Source: JBDTSW01 sp963797835 (lineage in GTDB: Bacteria > Actinomycetota > Thermoleophilia > Solirubrobacterales > 70-9). Taken from it: a DNA stretch of 64,000 bases. Where the stretch lies: contig CAWCRN010000034.1 in assembly GCA_963797835.1 (NCBI GenBank), positions 14,450 through 78,449 of the forward strand, read 5' to 3'. Under the pieces are notes generated by a model that saw only the letters and a list, made by a program, of their open reading frames with translations, did no database searches and was not told the origin of the DNA. The position numbers and the translations under genes were made by a program. This document shows, piece after piece, positions 1 through 10,769 of this stretch (position 1 is its first letter; each line of letters opens with the position of its first letter).

Positions 1-401
1 TCCAGACGATCGGGCGCGCCGCGCGCAACGTCGACGGCCGGGTGCTGATGTACGCCGACAAGGAGACCGACGCGATGCGCAAGGCGATCGGGGAGACCGA
101 TCGCCGGCGCGAGATCCAGCTCGCCTACAACCGCGAGCACGGGATCACGCCCGAGACCGTCCGCAAGGGCATCTCCGAGATCTCCGACTTCCTGGCGATG
201 GAGTCGCGCTCGGCGCCCTCGCGCCGCCGGCGCGCGCGAACGGGCGACGAGATCGCCGGCCCCGACGAGCTCGAGAAGCTGATCGTCCAGCTCGAGGAGG
301 AGATGATCGTCGCCGCCGAGGACCTGCGCTTCGAGGAGGCGGCACGGATTCGCGACGAGCTCAAGGAGCTCCGCCGCGACCTCGAGGCATTGCGGGCCTG
401 A
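1..401 (+). CDS. uvrB: Excinuclease ABC subunit UvrB, C-terminal part (cut by window edge)
   Basis: UvrB is the damage-verifying helicase-like subunit of UvrABC nucleotide excision repair in the cytoplasm. The frame enters at base 3 and gives 132 residues. It opens with the end of helicase motif VI (TIGRAARN), continues with the family segment MYADKETDAM and QLAYNREHGITP, and ends in a UVR domain (about residues 85-128, LEKLIVQLEEEM then FEEAARIRDEL) that contacts UvrC. The rest of the gene lies upstream of the window. uvrA follows 1.2 kb downstream on the same strand, separated by two unrelated genes. The family assignment is secure. Confidence 0.96.
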   Translation, partial: QTIGRAARNVDGRVLMYADKETDAMRKAIGETDRRREIQLAYNREHGITPETVRKGISEISDFLAMESRSAPSRRRRARTGDEIAGPDELEKLIVQLEEEMIVAAEDLRFEEAARIRDELKELRRDLEALRA

Positions 402-452
402 GCCGACGGTCGGCTGCCCGCGCGCAGCGCAACGGAGCGACTGGGACCGCGC

Positions 453-458
453 TACCCT
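453..458 (+). promoter_or_regulatory. TACCCT -10 box, leaderless start for the 465 gene
   Basis: The box ends 6 nt before the ATG at 465, so transcription would begin at or next to the start codon. No Shine-Dalgarno sequence is present. Confidence 0.5.
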
Positions 459-464
459 CGCGGC

Positions 465-1001
465 ATGGACGGAGAGCAGATCGCCCGCGACGTCGCCGAC
501 CGCGTGCGGGAGCTGATCGCCGACGCCGAGGCGAAGGCCAAGGCGATCATCGAGGAGGCGGAGGTTGACGCGGCACAGATCCGCGAGCGCGCCCAGGAGG
601 AGGCGCGCAGGCGCGTAGACGAGGTCAAGGCGGAACTCGAGGACCTGCAGGGCAAGCTCAGCTCGATCGGCGCCTCGGAGGCCGAGGTGACGCCGGGCCC
701 CGTGACGGTGCCCGAGCCCTCGCCCCCGGACATTCCCGAGCCAACGCCGGACCCCGTGCCGGAGCCCGTTCCCGGGCCTGCGCCCGTCCCGGAACCCACG
801 CCGGATCCGACCCCCGACGAGCCGGCCGACACAGGCAATGGCGATCGCAGCGAGGACAAGTCCGCCGCACGCCTGGTCGCCATGAAGATGGCGCTGGACG
901 GCTCATCGCGCGAGGAGATCGAGGCGCACCTCGCCGCGAACTACGACGTCGAGCACGCGGAGAAGCTGCTCGACGACGTGCTGGCCCGCGCCAAGGCCTG
1001 A
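465..1001 (+). CDS. Hypothetical coiled-coil protein with Pro-Glu-rich linker
   Basis: 178 residues, function unknown. Residues 1-66 are a charged Ala/Glu-rich helix with coiled-coil character (ADAEAKAKAIIEEAEVDAA), resembling DivIVA-like or ATP synthase b-like stalks. Residues about 72-122 are a PEP/PDP-rich extended linker (PEPSPPDIPEPTPDP). The last 50 residues form a compact, probably helical domain with LVAMKMALDGSSREEIEAHL. No signal peptide or membrane segment is visible, so it should be cytoplasmic. The ATG is fixed by a TACCCT box 6 nt upstream. The stop is 3 nt before the next gene, so the two may share a transcript. Confidence 0.75.
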   Translation: MDGEQIARDVADRVRELIADAEAKAKAIIEEAEVDAAQIRERAQEEARRRVDEVKAELEDLQGKLSSIGASEAEVTPGPVTVPEPSPPDIPEPTPDPVPEPVPGPAPVPEPTPDPTPDEPADTGNGDRSEDKSAARLVAMKMALDGSSREEIEAHLAANYDVEHAEKLLDDVLARAKA

Positions 1002-1004
1002 CCG

Positions 1005-1550
1005 ATGCGCCGCCGCGGTGTGTCAGCGATCGGCGCCGTGGCCGGGTTGGCCGCCGCGTCCGCGGCGCTGGCGTTCGCCGGCGGCGACATCAACTGCCAC
1101 GGCGGGACCTGCGAGGGCACGAACGGGAACGACGTGTTCTTCGGCTCGAATCAGCCGGAGAGGATCCTGGCCAAGGGCGGCCTGGACTTCGTCTTCAGTG
1201 CGGCGCGCGGGGACGACACGATCAAGTTCGGCCCCGGGGCCGACTGCGGCGCGGGCGGCGAGGGAAAGGACCGGATGTTCGGCGGCGGCGGCGACGATCG
1301 AGGTGTGGCCAAGTGCGGTCCCGACGACGGGATGTTCGGCGACGAGGGCGCCGACCTGATCGATGGCGGCAAGGGCGCCGACGCGATGGACGGCGAGGAG
1401 GGCAAGGACGAGCTCCTCGGCGGGCCGGGCGACGACTTCATCGACGCCGGAGGCGGGGGTTCCGACACCGTCGACTGCGGCCCGGGCAACGACACTGTGA
1501 TCGCCAACAAGGGTGCCGATACCGCAAAGCACTGCGAGCTTTTCGAGTAG
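1005..1550 (+). CDS. Secreted calcium-binding (RTX-like) repeat protein
   Basis: 181 residues. Residues 1-25 are a Sec signal peptide (basic MRRR, then an Ala/Gly-rich core ending ALAFA). The mature part carries degenerate hemolysin-type GGxGxD nonapeptides (GGGGDDR, GDEGADLIDGGKGAD, GGPGDDFIDAGGG), which in this family bind Ca2+ in a beta roll. Four or more cysteines occur in the mature part (NCHGGTC, DCG, KCG, HCELFE), which is unusual for RTX proteins and suggests disulfides outside the cell. Repeat count is low, so this is a small extracellular or wall protein rather than a toxin. The exact role is unknown. Confidence 0.75.
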   Translation: MRRRGVSAIGAVAGLAAASAALAFAGGDINCHGGTCEGTNGNDVFFGSNQPERILAKGGLDFVFSAARGDDTIKFGPGADCGAGGEGKDRMFGGGGDDRGVAKCGPDDGMFGDEGADLIDGGKGADAMDGEEGKDELLGGPGDDFIDAGGGGSDTVDCGPGNDTVIANKGADTAKHCELFE

Positions 1551-1625
1551 CGCTGATCATCGGACCGGCATCGGCGTCCTCCTGAACGGCTCAACGGAGT
1601 CCACGGGAACGCCCGTTCGTATCCG

Positions 1626-1631
1626 TACACT
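1626..1631 (+). promoter_or_regulatory. TACACT -10 box for uvrA
   Basis: The box ends 8 nt before the GTG at 1640, placing the expected transcription start at the start codon. I see no LexA-type operator nearby. Confidence 0.45.
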
Positions 1632-1639
1632 GCCTCGGA

Positions 1640-4600
<2,961 letters not shown>

Positions 4601-4654
4601 TCGACCGCCGGCGAACGCCGCGATCGCCCCATCCGGGCCATGCCTGTCGACTCT

Positions 4655-4671
4655 CTGGTCCATATGACCAG
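4655..4671. promoter_or_regulatory. Palindrome CTGGTC-N5-GACCAG, possible operator
   Basis: A perfect 6-bp inverted repeat with a 5-bp CATAT spacer lies in the 164 bp gap between uvrA and the acyltransferase. The TGGTC...GACCA form resembles GntR/FadR-type sites. No cognate regulator is encoded nearby, so the role is unproven. The rest of this gap holds only the next promoter box. Confidence 0.3.
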
Positions 4672-4749
4672 TAAGGCGCCAGGCGGAGCCGATTCGCCCC
4701 CCAGCCAGTAGTAGCGGTAGCGCCCGCCCTACAGCCGGCATCGGCTCAC

Positions 4750-4755
4750 TACGCT
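4750..4755 (+). promoter_or_regulatory. TACGCT -10 box for the acyltransferase
   Basis: The box ends 9 nt before the ATG at 4765; no Shine-Dalgarno sequence is seen. Confidence 0.35.
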
Positions 4756-4764
4756 TAGGCGACG

Positions 4765-5473
4765 ATGTGCGTGACCGACCTGCAGGTCCTGCTCGCGATG
4801 TTGCGGACGCGGATCGCGGACTCCACAGCCCGCCCAGACGCCCGCGCCACCCGTCGCCTCGCCCTCACGGTGAGCCGGGTCACGGCCTGGCGCACCTGGT
4901 GGATCAAGCGCCGCTGGTACGAGCGAAACCATCGCGCGCGCCGGCGCTGGCGGATCAACGCACACGCGGCCCGCGGCGGCTTCTTCATCCGGCATCCGGT
5001 GGAGGGCGAGGTGCTGGAGACGCTCGACTCCGGCCGCCTCATCGATCGGGCGAGACACGCTGCTCGAGCCGGGCTGCTGGCTGACCCTGGGACCCGAGGC
5101 ACACGATCACCGATCGGCGACGGGTGCTTCCTCAACCGCGGGAGTGATGGTCGCCGCGTTCGAGCGGATCGAGATCGGCGATCACGTGATGTTCGCGAAC
5201 GGCTGCTTCGTGGGCGACGCCGACCACGCCTACGACGACCCGACGAGGCCCATCACGCATCAGGGCTTCGTGCCCCGAGGGCCGGTCAAGATCGGCTCGA
5301 ACTGCTGGTTCGGCGTGAACTGCGTGGTCACGGGCGGGGTTGAGATCGGAGAACGGGCGGTGATCGGCGCCAACTCCGTCGTCACCAGCGACATCCCGCC
5401 GGGCGTCATCGCCGCGGGAGCGCCCGCCAAGGTGATCCGCGAGATCGAGTTCCGTGACGGCGCCGATGGGTAG
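4765..5473 (+). CDS. Hexapeptide-repeat (LbH) acyltransferase, four apparent frameshifts
   Basis: Reconstructed O-acetyl/acyltransferase of the maltose/galactoside acetyltransferase-like left-handed beta-helix family, about 235 residues. The basic N-terminus (WWIKRRWYERNHRARRRWR) suggests membrane association. Hexapeptide turns run IGRDTLLEPGCWL, ITIGDGCFLN, IEIGDHVMFANGCFVGD, VKIGSNCWFGVNC, VEIGERAVIGANS, ending in the family tail GAPAKVIREI. The frame moves +1 near 5041, 5105, 5112 and 5137. Dropping the single bases A, G, G and C there restores one continuous protein. This may be a decaying pseudogene, but the same one-base-insertion pattern elsewhere in the window favours sequencing error. 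The substrate is unknown. Confidence 0.7.
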
Positions 5474-5476
5474 GTT
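5471..5476 (+). promoter_or_regulatory. TAGGTT -10 box for the lipoprotein gene
   Basis: The box ends 7 nt before ATG 5484 and decides that start over the in-frame GTG at 5454 and ATG at 5466. Confidence 0.45.
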
Positions 5477-5483
5477 GAAGCGG

Positions 5484-5975
5484 ATGCGCCCAGCCCTCGC
5501 GATCGCGTCAGCGCTACTGGTGGCCACCGGCCTCGCCGCGTGCGGTGAGAAGGACGAGCCCGAGTCCGTCGCGCCGACGATGGATGGCCAGCAGTCCGCC
5601 CAGACGACGACCACCACTACGGAGCCGAATGGCGGCGGCGGCGGGCAGAAGCAGCCCAGCCTTGAGGAGGAGATCGAGACCACCGTGGCCGCGGTGCTGG
5701 GCGGAGGGGACCCGAGCTCCTGCTCCGGCCTCGCGACGACGCGCTACGTCAGGACTGCGTACGGCGACGAACAGGGATGTCGCGCCGCGACGCAGAAGCA
5801 GGATCCGTTTGACGTTGCTGTCACGGCTGTCGACATCCGGGGCGCCTCCGCCACCGCGAAGGCCAAGCCCGCCGCCGGCCCGAACAAGGGCGAGACGATC
5901 AAGGTCGAGCTCGTGAAGGAGGGGCCCATCTTCAAGGTCGACTCCGCCGTCTCCAACGCCCCCGCGGGGCCCTAG
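5484..5975 (+). CDS. Putative lipoprotein
   Basis: 163 residues from the chosen ATG. A lipoprotein signal peptide (MRPALAIASALLVATG) ends in the lipobox LAAC, with Cys near residue 20 as the lipidation site. A Thr/Gly-rich linker (TTTTTTEPNGGGGG) follows, then a globular domain with two cysteines (SSCSG, GCRAATQ), probably disulfide-bonded. The domain layout resembles small actinobacterial surface lipoproteins of unknown role. An upstream GTG at 5454 would add a polar extension before the signal and overlap the previous gene, so it is disfavoured. Confidence 0.72.
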   Translation: MRPALAIASALLVATGLAACGEKDEPESVAPTMDGQQSAQTTTTTTEPNGGGGGQKQPSLEEEIETTVAAVLGGGDPSSCSGLATTRYVRTAYGDEQGCRAATQKQDPFDVAVTAVDIRGASATAKAKPAAGPNKGETIKVELVKEGPIFKVDSAVSNAPAGP

Positions 5976-5989
5976 GCGCCGTTTCAGCG

Positions 5990-6883
5990 ATGCGCCGGGG
6001 GACGTACTCGATCGTCGCCCGCGACGCCGCCACCGGCGAGCTTGGCGTGGCGGTCCAGTCGCACTGGTTCTCGGTGGGGTCGGTGGTCAGCTGGGCCGCG
6101 GCCGGCTTGGGCGCCGTGGCGACACAGTCGGTTGCGGAGCCGGCGTACGGCCCGCGGCTGCTGGCGCGCCTCGCCTCGGGAGAACCTCCGGCCGCCGCCC
6201 TCGATGGCCTACTTGCGGCCGACGAGGCCGCCCGGTTCCGCCAGGTAGCCGCGGTGGGCTCCGACGGCGCCGTCGCGGTCCACACCGGCAAGGGCTGTAT
6301 CCCCTACGCGAGTCATGTGACGGGCGCGGGCTTCAGCGCCCAGGCGAACATGATGGCCGCGGCGGGGGTACCCGAGGCGATGGCCGCTGCCTACGAGGCG
6401 GCGGAAGGGCGGCTGACGAGACGTCTACTGGCGGCGCTCGATGCGGGTGAGGCGGCAGGCGGGGACGTCCGCGGCCGCCAGTCGGCGGCGCTCGTAGTGG
6501 CACCCGCCGAGGGGGAGCCCTGGGAGCTCACCTGCGAGCTGCGCATCGAGGACCACGCCGACCCCCTCGCGGAGCTTCGCCGCGTCCTGGAGCTTCACGA
6601 GGCCTATGAGTTGGCCACGCAGGGCGACGACCTTGCCGGCGAGGGGCGCCACGCGGAGGCGGGGGAGCGGTACCGCGAGGCGGCCGCCGTCGCGCCCGGC
6701 AACCACGAGCTTCTCTTCTGGTCCGGTCTCGCCCTCGTCCAGGCGGGCGAGGACGAGGAGGGGCTCGACCGGGTCCGCCGGGCGATCGAGCTTCAGCCGG
6801 GGTGGGCAGAGCTGCTGCCTCGGCTGAGCGAGGAGATCGCCCCGGCGGCGCCGGCGGCCTGCGACGCCCTCGGGCTCAGCTGA
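5990..6883 (+). CDS. DUF1028 family protein (Ntn-hydrolase-like) with C-terminal TPR-like part
   Basis: 297 residues. The N-terminal about 200 residues match DUF1028: YSIVARD, GELGVAVQSHWFSVGSVV, AGLGAVATQS, HTGKGCIPYASHVTGAGFSAQANMM. The family has a predicted Ntn-hydrolase fold and is often called a putative pilus assembly or peptidase-like protein, without proven substrate. Residues about 205-285 add helical pairs resembling a TPR (YELATQGDDLAGEGRHAEAGERY, ELLFWSGLALVQAGEDEEGL). Its stop overlaps the convergent yjbQ stop by 8 bp, so the two genes share one 3' end with no terminator between them. Confidence 0.88.
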   Translation: MRRGTYSIVARDAATGELGVAVQSHWFSVGSVVSWAAAGLGAVATQSVAEPAYGPRLLARLASGEPPAAALDGLLAADEAARFRQVAAVGSDGAVAVHTGKGCIPYASHVTGAGFSAQANMMAAAGVPEAMAAAYEAAEGRLTRRLLAALDAGEAAGGDVRGRQSAALVVAPAEGEPWELTCELRIEDHADPLAELRRVLELHEAYELATQGDDLAGEGRHAEAGERYREAAAVAPGNHELLFWSGLALVQAGEDEEGLDRVRRAIELQPGWAELLPRLSEEIAPAAPAACDALGLS

Positions 6884-7298
6884 CGGACTCGCCGATCACC
6901 TGAAGGATCACGGTCCGCTCGCGCGGGCGGTCGTCGAAGTCGATCAGCACGAGCTGCTGCCAGGTGCCCAGCGCGAGGCGCCCGCTCACGACCGGGATCA
7001 CCTCCGACGGTCCTATGAGCGAGGCGCGCTGGTGGGCGTGCGAGTTGGTGTCGTGGTTGAGCCGGTTGTGCTCGTAGTCGCCCGTGGCCGGGATCAGGCG
7101 GTCGAGCAGCGCCCGCAGGTCGTGGACGCCCCCGGGCTCGTACTCCATCGTCGTAATGGCCGCGGTCGAGCCGACCACGAAGGCGCTGAGCAGCCCGTCG
7201 GCTAGTCCGGCAGCCGCGATCGCGTCGGTGGCCTGCGGGGTGATGTCGTGGACGTCCCCGTCCCCCCGAGTGGAGAGCCGGACCTCGTGCGCGTGCAT
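6876..7298 (-). CDS. YjbQ/UPF0047 family protein (secondary thiamine-phosphate synthase-like)
   Basis: 140 residues, normal family length. Recognisable features are VVGSTAAITTMEYEPG, DYEHNRLNHDTNSHAHQRASLIGPS with clustered His residues, and the end LALGTWQQLVLIDFDDRPRERTVILQV. The family forms trimers and E. coli YjbQ shows weak thiamine-phosphate synthase activity; the physiological role is unsettled. The start is supported by a TAGGCT box exactly 6 nt upstream on the minus strand. It is convergent with the DUF1028 gene. Confidence 0.9.
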   Translation of the reverse strand: MHAHEVRLSTRGDGDVHDITPQATDAIAAAGLADGLLSAFVVGSTAAITTMEYEPGGVHDLRALLDRLIPATGDYEHNRLNHDTNSHAHQRASLIGPSEVIPVVSGRLALGTWQQLVLIDFDDRPRERTVILQVIGESVS

Positions 7299-7304
7299 GG
7301 CCCG

Positions 7305-7310
7305 AGCCTA
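7305..7310 (-). promoter_or_regulatory. TAGGCT -10 box for the YjbQ-family gene
   Basis: The box ends 6 nt before the ATG at 7298 on the minus strand. Confidence 0.5.
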
Positions 7311-7334
7311 TCCCGGTGCGGCAGCCCACAACGA

Positions 7335-7364
7335 AACGGGCCGGGCTCGTAAGCCCGGCCCGTT
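7335..7364 (-). terminator. Rho-independent terminator of the DUF378 gene
   Basis: A perfect 13-bp stem (7335-7347 with 7352-7364) closes a 4-nt loop. Read on the minus strand it is followed by TTTCGTTG, a short U-rich tail. It lies 53 bp beyond the stop of the 7418-7648 gene. Confidence 0.75.
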
Positions 7365-7417
7365 GTCCCGCCTCTATCTCCTCTACGCGCCGGAGCGCGC
7401 TTCGGATGTCGAGGTGA

Positions 7418-7648
7418 CTAGACGCCCCGCGGATGCGGGCCGTGGCCGATGTGCAGCTCCTCGAGCAGCCTCGGCACGAACATGAGGCCAGCGACCCCGA
7501 CGATGACGTAGATCACGTCGGTGAGCGTGCCGGTGCCGAAGATCTCGGCGAGCACGTTCGTGTCGGTGACTCCGAGGATGCCCCAGTTGAGGGCGCCGAC
7601 GATCATCAGCAGAAGCGCCAGCGGCTCGAACCTCTTGAACATCTCCAT
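7418..7648 (-). CDS. DUF378 family small membrane protein
   Basis: 76 residues with two membrane segments: about 7-27 (FEPLALLLMIVGALNWGILG) and about 43-60 (TDVIYVIVGVAGLMFV). The ALNWGILG motif is characteristic of DUF378 (YuzA-like). The function is unknown. Start ATG 7648 is preceded by the Shine-Dalgarno-like AAGAGGT about 7 nt upstream, so this gene appears to be leadered, unlike many neighbours. A strong terminator follows. Confidence 0.85.
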   Translation of the reverse strand: MEMFKRFEPLALLLMIVGALNWGILGVTDTNVLAEIFGTGTLTDVIYVIVGVAGLMFVPRLLEELHIGHGPHPRGV

Positions 7649-7693
7649 TTCCGTTACCTCTTGTCTCAGGCGCGAGGATGCCGGCCGGGATAC

Positions 7694-7713
7694 CTCGTGC
7701 GCTTTGGCACGAG
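7694..7713. other. Hairpin between panB and the DUF378 gene
   Basis: A 7-bp perfect stem CTCGTGC/GCACGAG with a 6-nt loop lies in the 93 bp gap downstream of panB and upstream of the DUF378 start. There is no U tract on the minus strand, so it may be a weak terminator or a leader structure. Confidence 0.3.
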
Positions 7714-7741
7714 TATTTACCCCGGATTTGCAGGGCGGTTA

Positions 7742-8677
7742 CTAGATCTCGGTCGCCGACCAGTCCCATTTCTCCCCGGCCAGGCTCTCCTGGTCGAGGT
7801 AGGCGCGGAACTCCGCCAGCTCGGCGGGCTCGACGCTGTAGATGTGCTCGGACCCGGGGAAGCCGCGCGATCGCACGTCGGCCGCATACGCACGGATGCC
7901 CTGCGACCATCGCGCCGTGGACGTCGGCGTAACGCTTGACGAACTTGGCCGTGTGGCCCTGGTGGATGCCCGAGCAGGTCGTGGAACACGAGCACCTGCC
8001 CATCAGTCGCGGCGCCCGCGCCGATCCCGATCACCGGGATCTCGAGCTTCGCCACCAACGCCTCCGACACCGCGGCCGGGACCGCCTCGAACACGATTGA
8101 GAAGCAGCCGACCGACTCCAGGGCGTGCGCCTCCTCGGCGATCTCGATCGCGCGGTTGGCGGTGCGGCCCTGGGCCTTGAAGCCGCCGAGGGCGGTCGCG
8201 GTCTGTGGCGTGAGGCCGACGTGGCCCATCACCGGGATGCCCGCGCGGATGATCGCCCGGGCTCGCTCGACCGACGAGCCGCCGCGCTCGAGCTTGACTG
8301 CGTCGCAGCCCGCCTCCTTGACGAAGCGCTGGGCGTTCTCCACGGCCTGCTCGTTCGAGGTCTCATAAGACCCGAAGGGCATGTCGCCGATCAGGAGCGG
8401 GGTGTGCAGTCCGCGGCGGACCGCCTTCGACGAGCATCAGCATCTCGTCGAGGCCGACGGGAACCGTGCTGTCGTAGCCCAGCACGGTCATCGCCGCCGA
8501 GTCGCCGACGAGCACCAGGTCGACGCCCGCCTCCTCGACCGCCAGCGCCGAGGGGTAGTCGTAGGCGGTCACCATCACGATCGGCTCGCCTGCCGCCTTC
8601 ATCTCGGCAAGCGCGGGAAGCGTCATCGGCTTCCGGTCGTCCCCGGCCAGCTCCGTGTGTCGTGCGCTCCTACTCAT
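7742..8677 (-). CDS. panB: 3-methyl-2-oxobutanoate hydroxymethyltransferase PanB, three apparent frameshifts
   Basis: PanB makes ketopantoate from 2-ketoisovalerate and methylene-THF, the first step of pantothenate synthesis. Pieces in three frames join into a normal enzyme: MTLPALAEMKAAGEPIVMVTAYDYPSA, VLVGDSAAMTVLGYDSTVPVGLDEM (metal-binding DS), MPFGSYE, AVKLERGG, IPVMGHVGLTPQ, IGIGAGAATDGQVLVFHDLLG, and the tail EKWDWSATEI. Breaks lie near 8425, 7970 and 7900, each repaired by removing one base; two are GGC read as GGGC. The start is ATG 8677 because GGAGGAACCAAG immediately precedes it. An intact copy is likely in reality. Confidence 0.88.
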
Positions 8678-8693
8678 CTTGGTTCCTCCGATC

Positions 8694-9560
8694 TCAGGTG
8701 CCCCCACGGGCACCGATGACGATGTTGTCGATCAGGCGGGCCCTGCCGACCCGCGCGGCGACGGCCAGGAGCACCGGCCGTCCGTTGAAGCTTTGGACGG
8801 GGGAGAGGTCCGCGGCATCCCGCGCCTCCAGGTACTCGGGCTCGATCCCGGCGCGCTCCAGCTCGGCGCGGGCGGCGGCCAGCGCCCGCTCGAGCTCTCC
8901 CGAAGCTCGTGCGGCCTCCTCGGCGGCGCGAAGTGCACGGTTGATGGCGCTGGCTTGCTCGCGCTCCTCCGGATCGAGGTAGGCGTTCCGCGAGCTGAGC
9001 GCCAGGCCGTCGGGCTCGCGCACGGTCGGCAGCGCGACGACCTCGACCGAGTAGTCGAGGTCGTCGACCATGCGGCGAATCACCGCTGCCTGCTGGGCGT
9101 CCTTCTGGCCGAGGAACGCCACGTCGGGGCCGACGAGATTCAGGAGCTTGGCGACCACCGTGGTGACGCCGCGGAAGTGAGCGGGCCCCCGGCGGGCCTG
9201 GTCGCCGTCGAGCACGTCGGTGAGCCCGCCGGCGACCTCGACCGCGGTGGCGAAGCCCTCCGGGTACACCTCCTCGACCGATGGGGCATAGACCAGGTCC
9301 ACGCCCTCCGCCGCGGCCAGCTCGAGGTCGCGCGCCTCGTCCCGCGGGTAGGCATCGAGATCCTCGGAGGGGCCGAACTGGGCCGGGTTGACGAACAGGC
9401 TCATGACGACGACGTCACACCGCTCACGAGCCTCGCGTAGCAGCGACAGATGACCCCCGTGCAGCGCTCCCATGGTCGGGACGAGCCCGATCGAGCGGCC
9501 ATGCCGGTGGGCATCGGCCAGAAGCCCGCGCAGCTCCGACTTCGTCCTCGCGACCGTCAT
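8694..9560 (-). CDS. panC: Pantoate--beta-alanine ligase PanC
   Basis: 288 residues, full length. It condenses pantoate and beta-alanine with ATP to give pantothenate. Family motifs: LVPTMGALHGGHLSL (HxGH nucleotide site, about residues 27-41), VSMSLFVNPAQFGPSEDL-type loop, FRGVTTVVAKL, FLGQKDAQQAAVIRRMV, and LALSSRNAYL (KMSKS-like). The ATG overlaps the preceding gene's stop by 4 bp (ATGA) and panB starts 17 bp after its stop, so DUF2520-panC-panB form one operon on the minus strand. Confidence 0.96.
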   Translation of the reverse strand: MTVARTKSELRGLLADAHRHGRSIGLVPTMGALHGGHLSLLREARERCDVVVMSLFVNPAQFGPSEDLDAYPRDEARDLELAAAEGVDLVYAPSVEEVYPEGFATAVEVAGGLTDVLDGDQARRGPAHFRGVTTVVAKLLNLVGPDVAFLGQKDAQQAAVIRRMVDDLDYSVEVVALPTVREPDGLALSSRNAYLDPEEREQASAINRALRAAEEAARASGELERALAAARAELERAGIEPEYLEARDAADLSPVQSFNGRPVLLAVAARVGRARLIDNIVIGARGGT

Positions 9561-10357
9561 GACGTGTCGGCCACCGCCCGGGTGCGCTCGGCGAGCGCCT
9601 CGTAGAGGGGGAGCAGCTGGGGGGCTGCCTCACGGATCGCCTCGATGTGGTGCTCGATCGTCGCCGCATCGCCGCGGGCGATCGGGCCGGTGAGCGCCTC
9701 GCCTCCGTGCTCGGCCCAGTTGGCCGCCGTGCGGAGCACCAGCGGGGCGAGGAGGTCGTCGGCCTCGTTGATGCCGGCGGCGCGTAGCAGTTCCGCGGCG
9801 GACTCCTGGAGGGCGACCAGGAAGTTGGAGGCCATCGATGCGGCGGCGTGGTAAGCGGCCCGTCGTTCCTCCGGCACCTCGAAGGGCTCCATTCCGAGCC
9901 GGGCGGCCAGCGTGCGCGCGAAGGCGAGCGCCTCGCCCGTGGAGCCGGCGACGGCGCACGGCGATCCGGCCAGGTCGGAAGCCTCGGTCGGGACGGTCTG
10001 CAGCGGGTGCAGGCTGAACGTGGCGGCGCCGCGCTGGGCGGCGGCCGCGAGGGCGTCGAGGCGGGTGGCACCGCTCACGTGGCCCACCAGCCGCAGCGGT
10101 GGAACGAACGCTGCCGCCGTTTCGCAGGCGTCGCGGATGGCGGTGTCGGGAACGCAGAGGAGCGCCGCCTCGGCCTCCGTGTACGCCGAGCTCGCGTCGT
10201 CGCGGCCCGCGGTCGTGATCTCCAGCCCCGCGCGCTCGGCGGCTCGGGCCATGGCCCCGCCCATGCGGCCGCGACCGACGATCGTCAGTCGGGGCGGTGC
10301 GGTGGTGTCGGCGGCAGGGCCGGCGGCTTCGGGTTGGTCCCGTTCCAGTTCCCTCAC
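9557..10357 (-). CDS. Rossmann/DUF2520 family protein, ketopantoate-reductase-like
   Basis: 266 residues from GTG 10357. The N-terminus has an NAD(P)-binding Rossmann fold (RLTIVGRGRMGGAMARAAERAG), followed by the DUF2520 C-terminal helical domain (RRAAYHAAASMASNFLVALQESA, PLVLRTAANWAEHGGEALTGPIARGD). The family resembles pyrroline-5-carboxylate and ketopantoate reductases. Position directly upstream of panC with a 4-bp overlap suggests it may supply the reductase step of pantothenate synthesis, but this is inference. The in-frame extension upstream to 10480 is Pro/Arg-rich and rejected. Confidence 0.85.
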   Translation of the reverse strand: MRELERDQPEAAGPAADTTAPPRLTIVGRGRMGGAMARAAERAGLEITTAGRDDASSAYTEAEAALLCVPDTAIRDACETAAAFVPPLRLVGHVSGATRLDALAAAAQRGAATFSLHPLQTVPTEASDLAGSPCAVAGSTGEALAFARTLAARLGMEPFEVPEERRAAYHAAASMASNFLVALQESAAELLRAAGINEADDLLAPLVLRTAANWAEHGGEALTGPIARGDAATIEHHIEAIREAAPQLLPLYEALAERTRAVADTS

Positions 10358-10474
10358 GAGAATCCAGACGGCTTCGGGTTTCGGGGATGGTTGATGCCGG
10401 ACTGTCGGCGGTCCACGCCTCGGGTGAGGTCGCGGCCTGATGGGAAGTTTAGATGCCAGGGCCGCGCACACGGT

Positions 10475-10480
10475 TACCAT
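10475..10480 (+). promoter_or_regulatory. TACCAT -10 box for the FmdB-family gene
   Basis: The box ends 7 nt before ATG 10488 and supports that start over the longer frame that begins at 10440. Confidence 0.45.
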
Positions 10481-10487
10481 CGCCGCG

Positions 10488-10769
10488 ATGCCGATCTACG
10501 AGTTCGAGTGCGGGGAATGCGACACCGTCTTCGACGTCCTCGTCCCCGCCGGAACCGAGTACGCGACCTGTCCCGCATGCGCGTCCGAGCGAACGGTGCG
10601 CCGCTACTCGGCGCCGGCCTCGACCTTCAAGCTCGTGAAGAGCCCAGGCGCCGCCCGCCAGCAGGAGGCCCGCAACGCCAAGCTTCACGCGGACACCAAG
10701 GCCCGCTTCAAGGCACAGCGGAAGGCCAAGCGCGACGCCAAGCGAAAGGCCAGCGGGGGCGGTGGCTGA
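10488..10769 (+). CDS. FmdB-family zinc ribbon protein
   Basis: 93 residues. It begins MPIYEFECGECDTVFDVL and carries CxxC pairs CGEC (9-12) and CPAC (about 31-34), the FmdB/CxxC_CxxC_SSSS regulatory-type zinc ribbon. A Lys/Arg/Ala-rich tail (KARFKAQRKAKRDAKRKA) suggests nucleic-acid contact. The role in this organism is unknown. The stop overlaps the start of the uracil-DNA glycosylase gene by 8 bp, so it heads the 10.5-14.3 kb operon. Confidence 0.85.
   Translation: MPIYEFECGECDTVFDVLVPAGTEYATCPACASERTVRRYSAPASTFKLVKSPGAARQQEARNAKLHADTKARFKAQRKAKRDAKRKASGGGG

Noticed and set aside
1240..1480. GGC-rich short repeats that could suggest a repeat array or CRISPR
   Set aside because: They encode the degenerate GGxGxD calcium-binding repeats of the secreted protein; there are no regular spacers.
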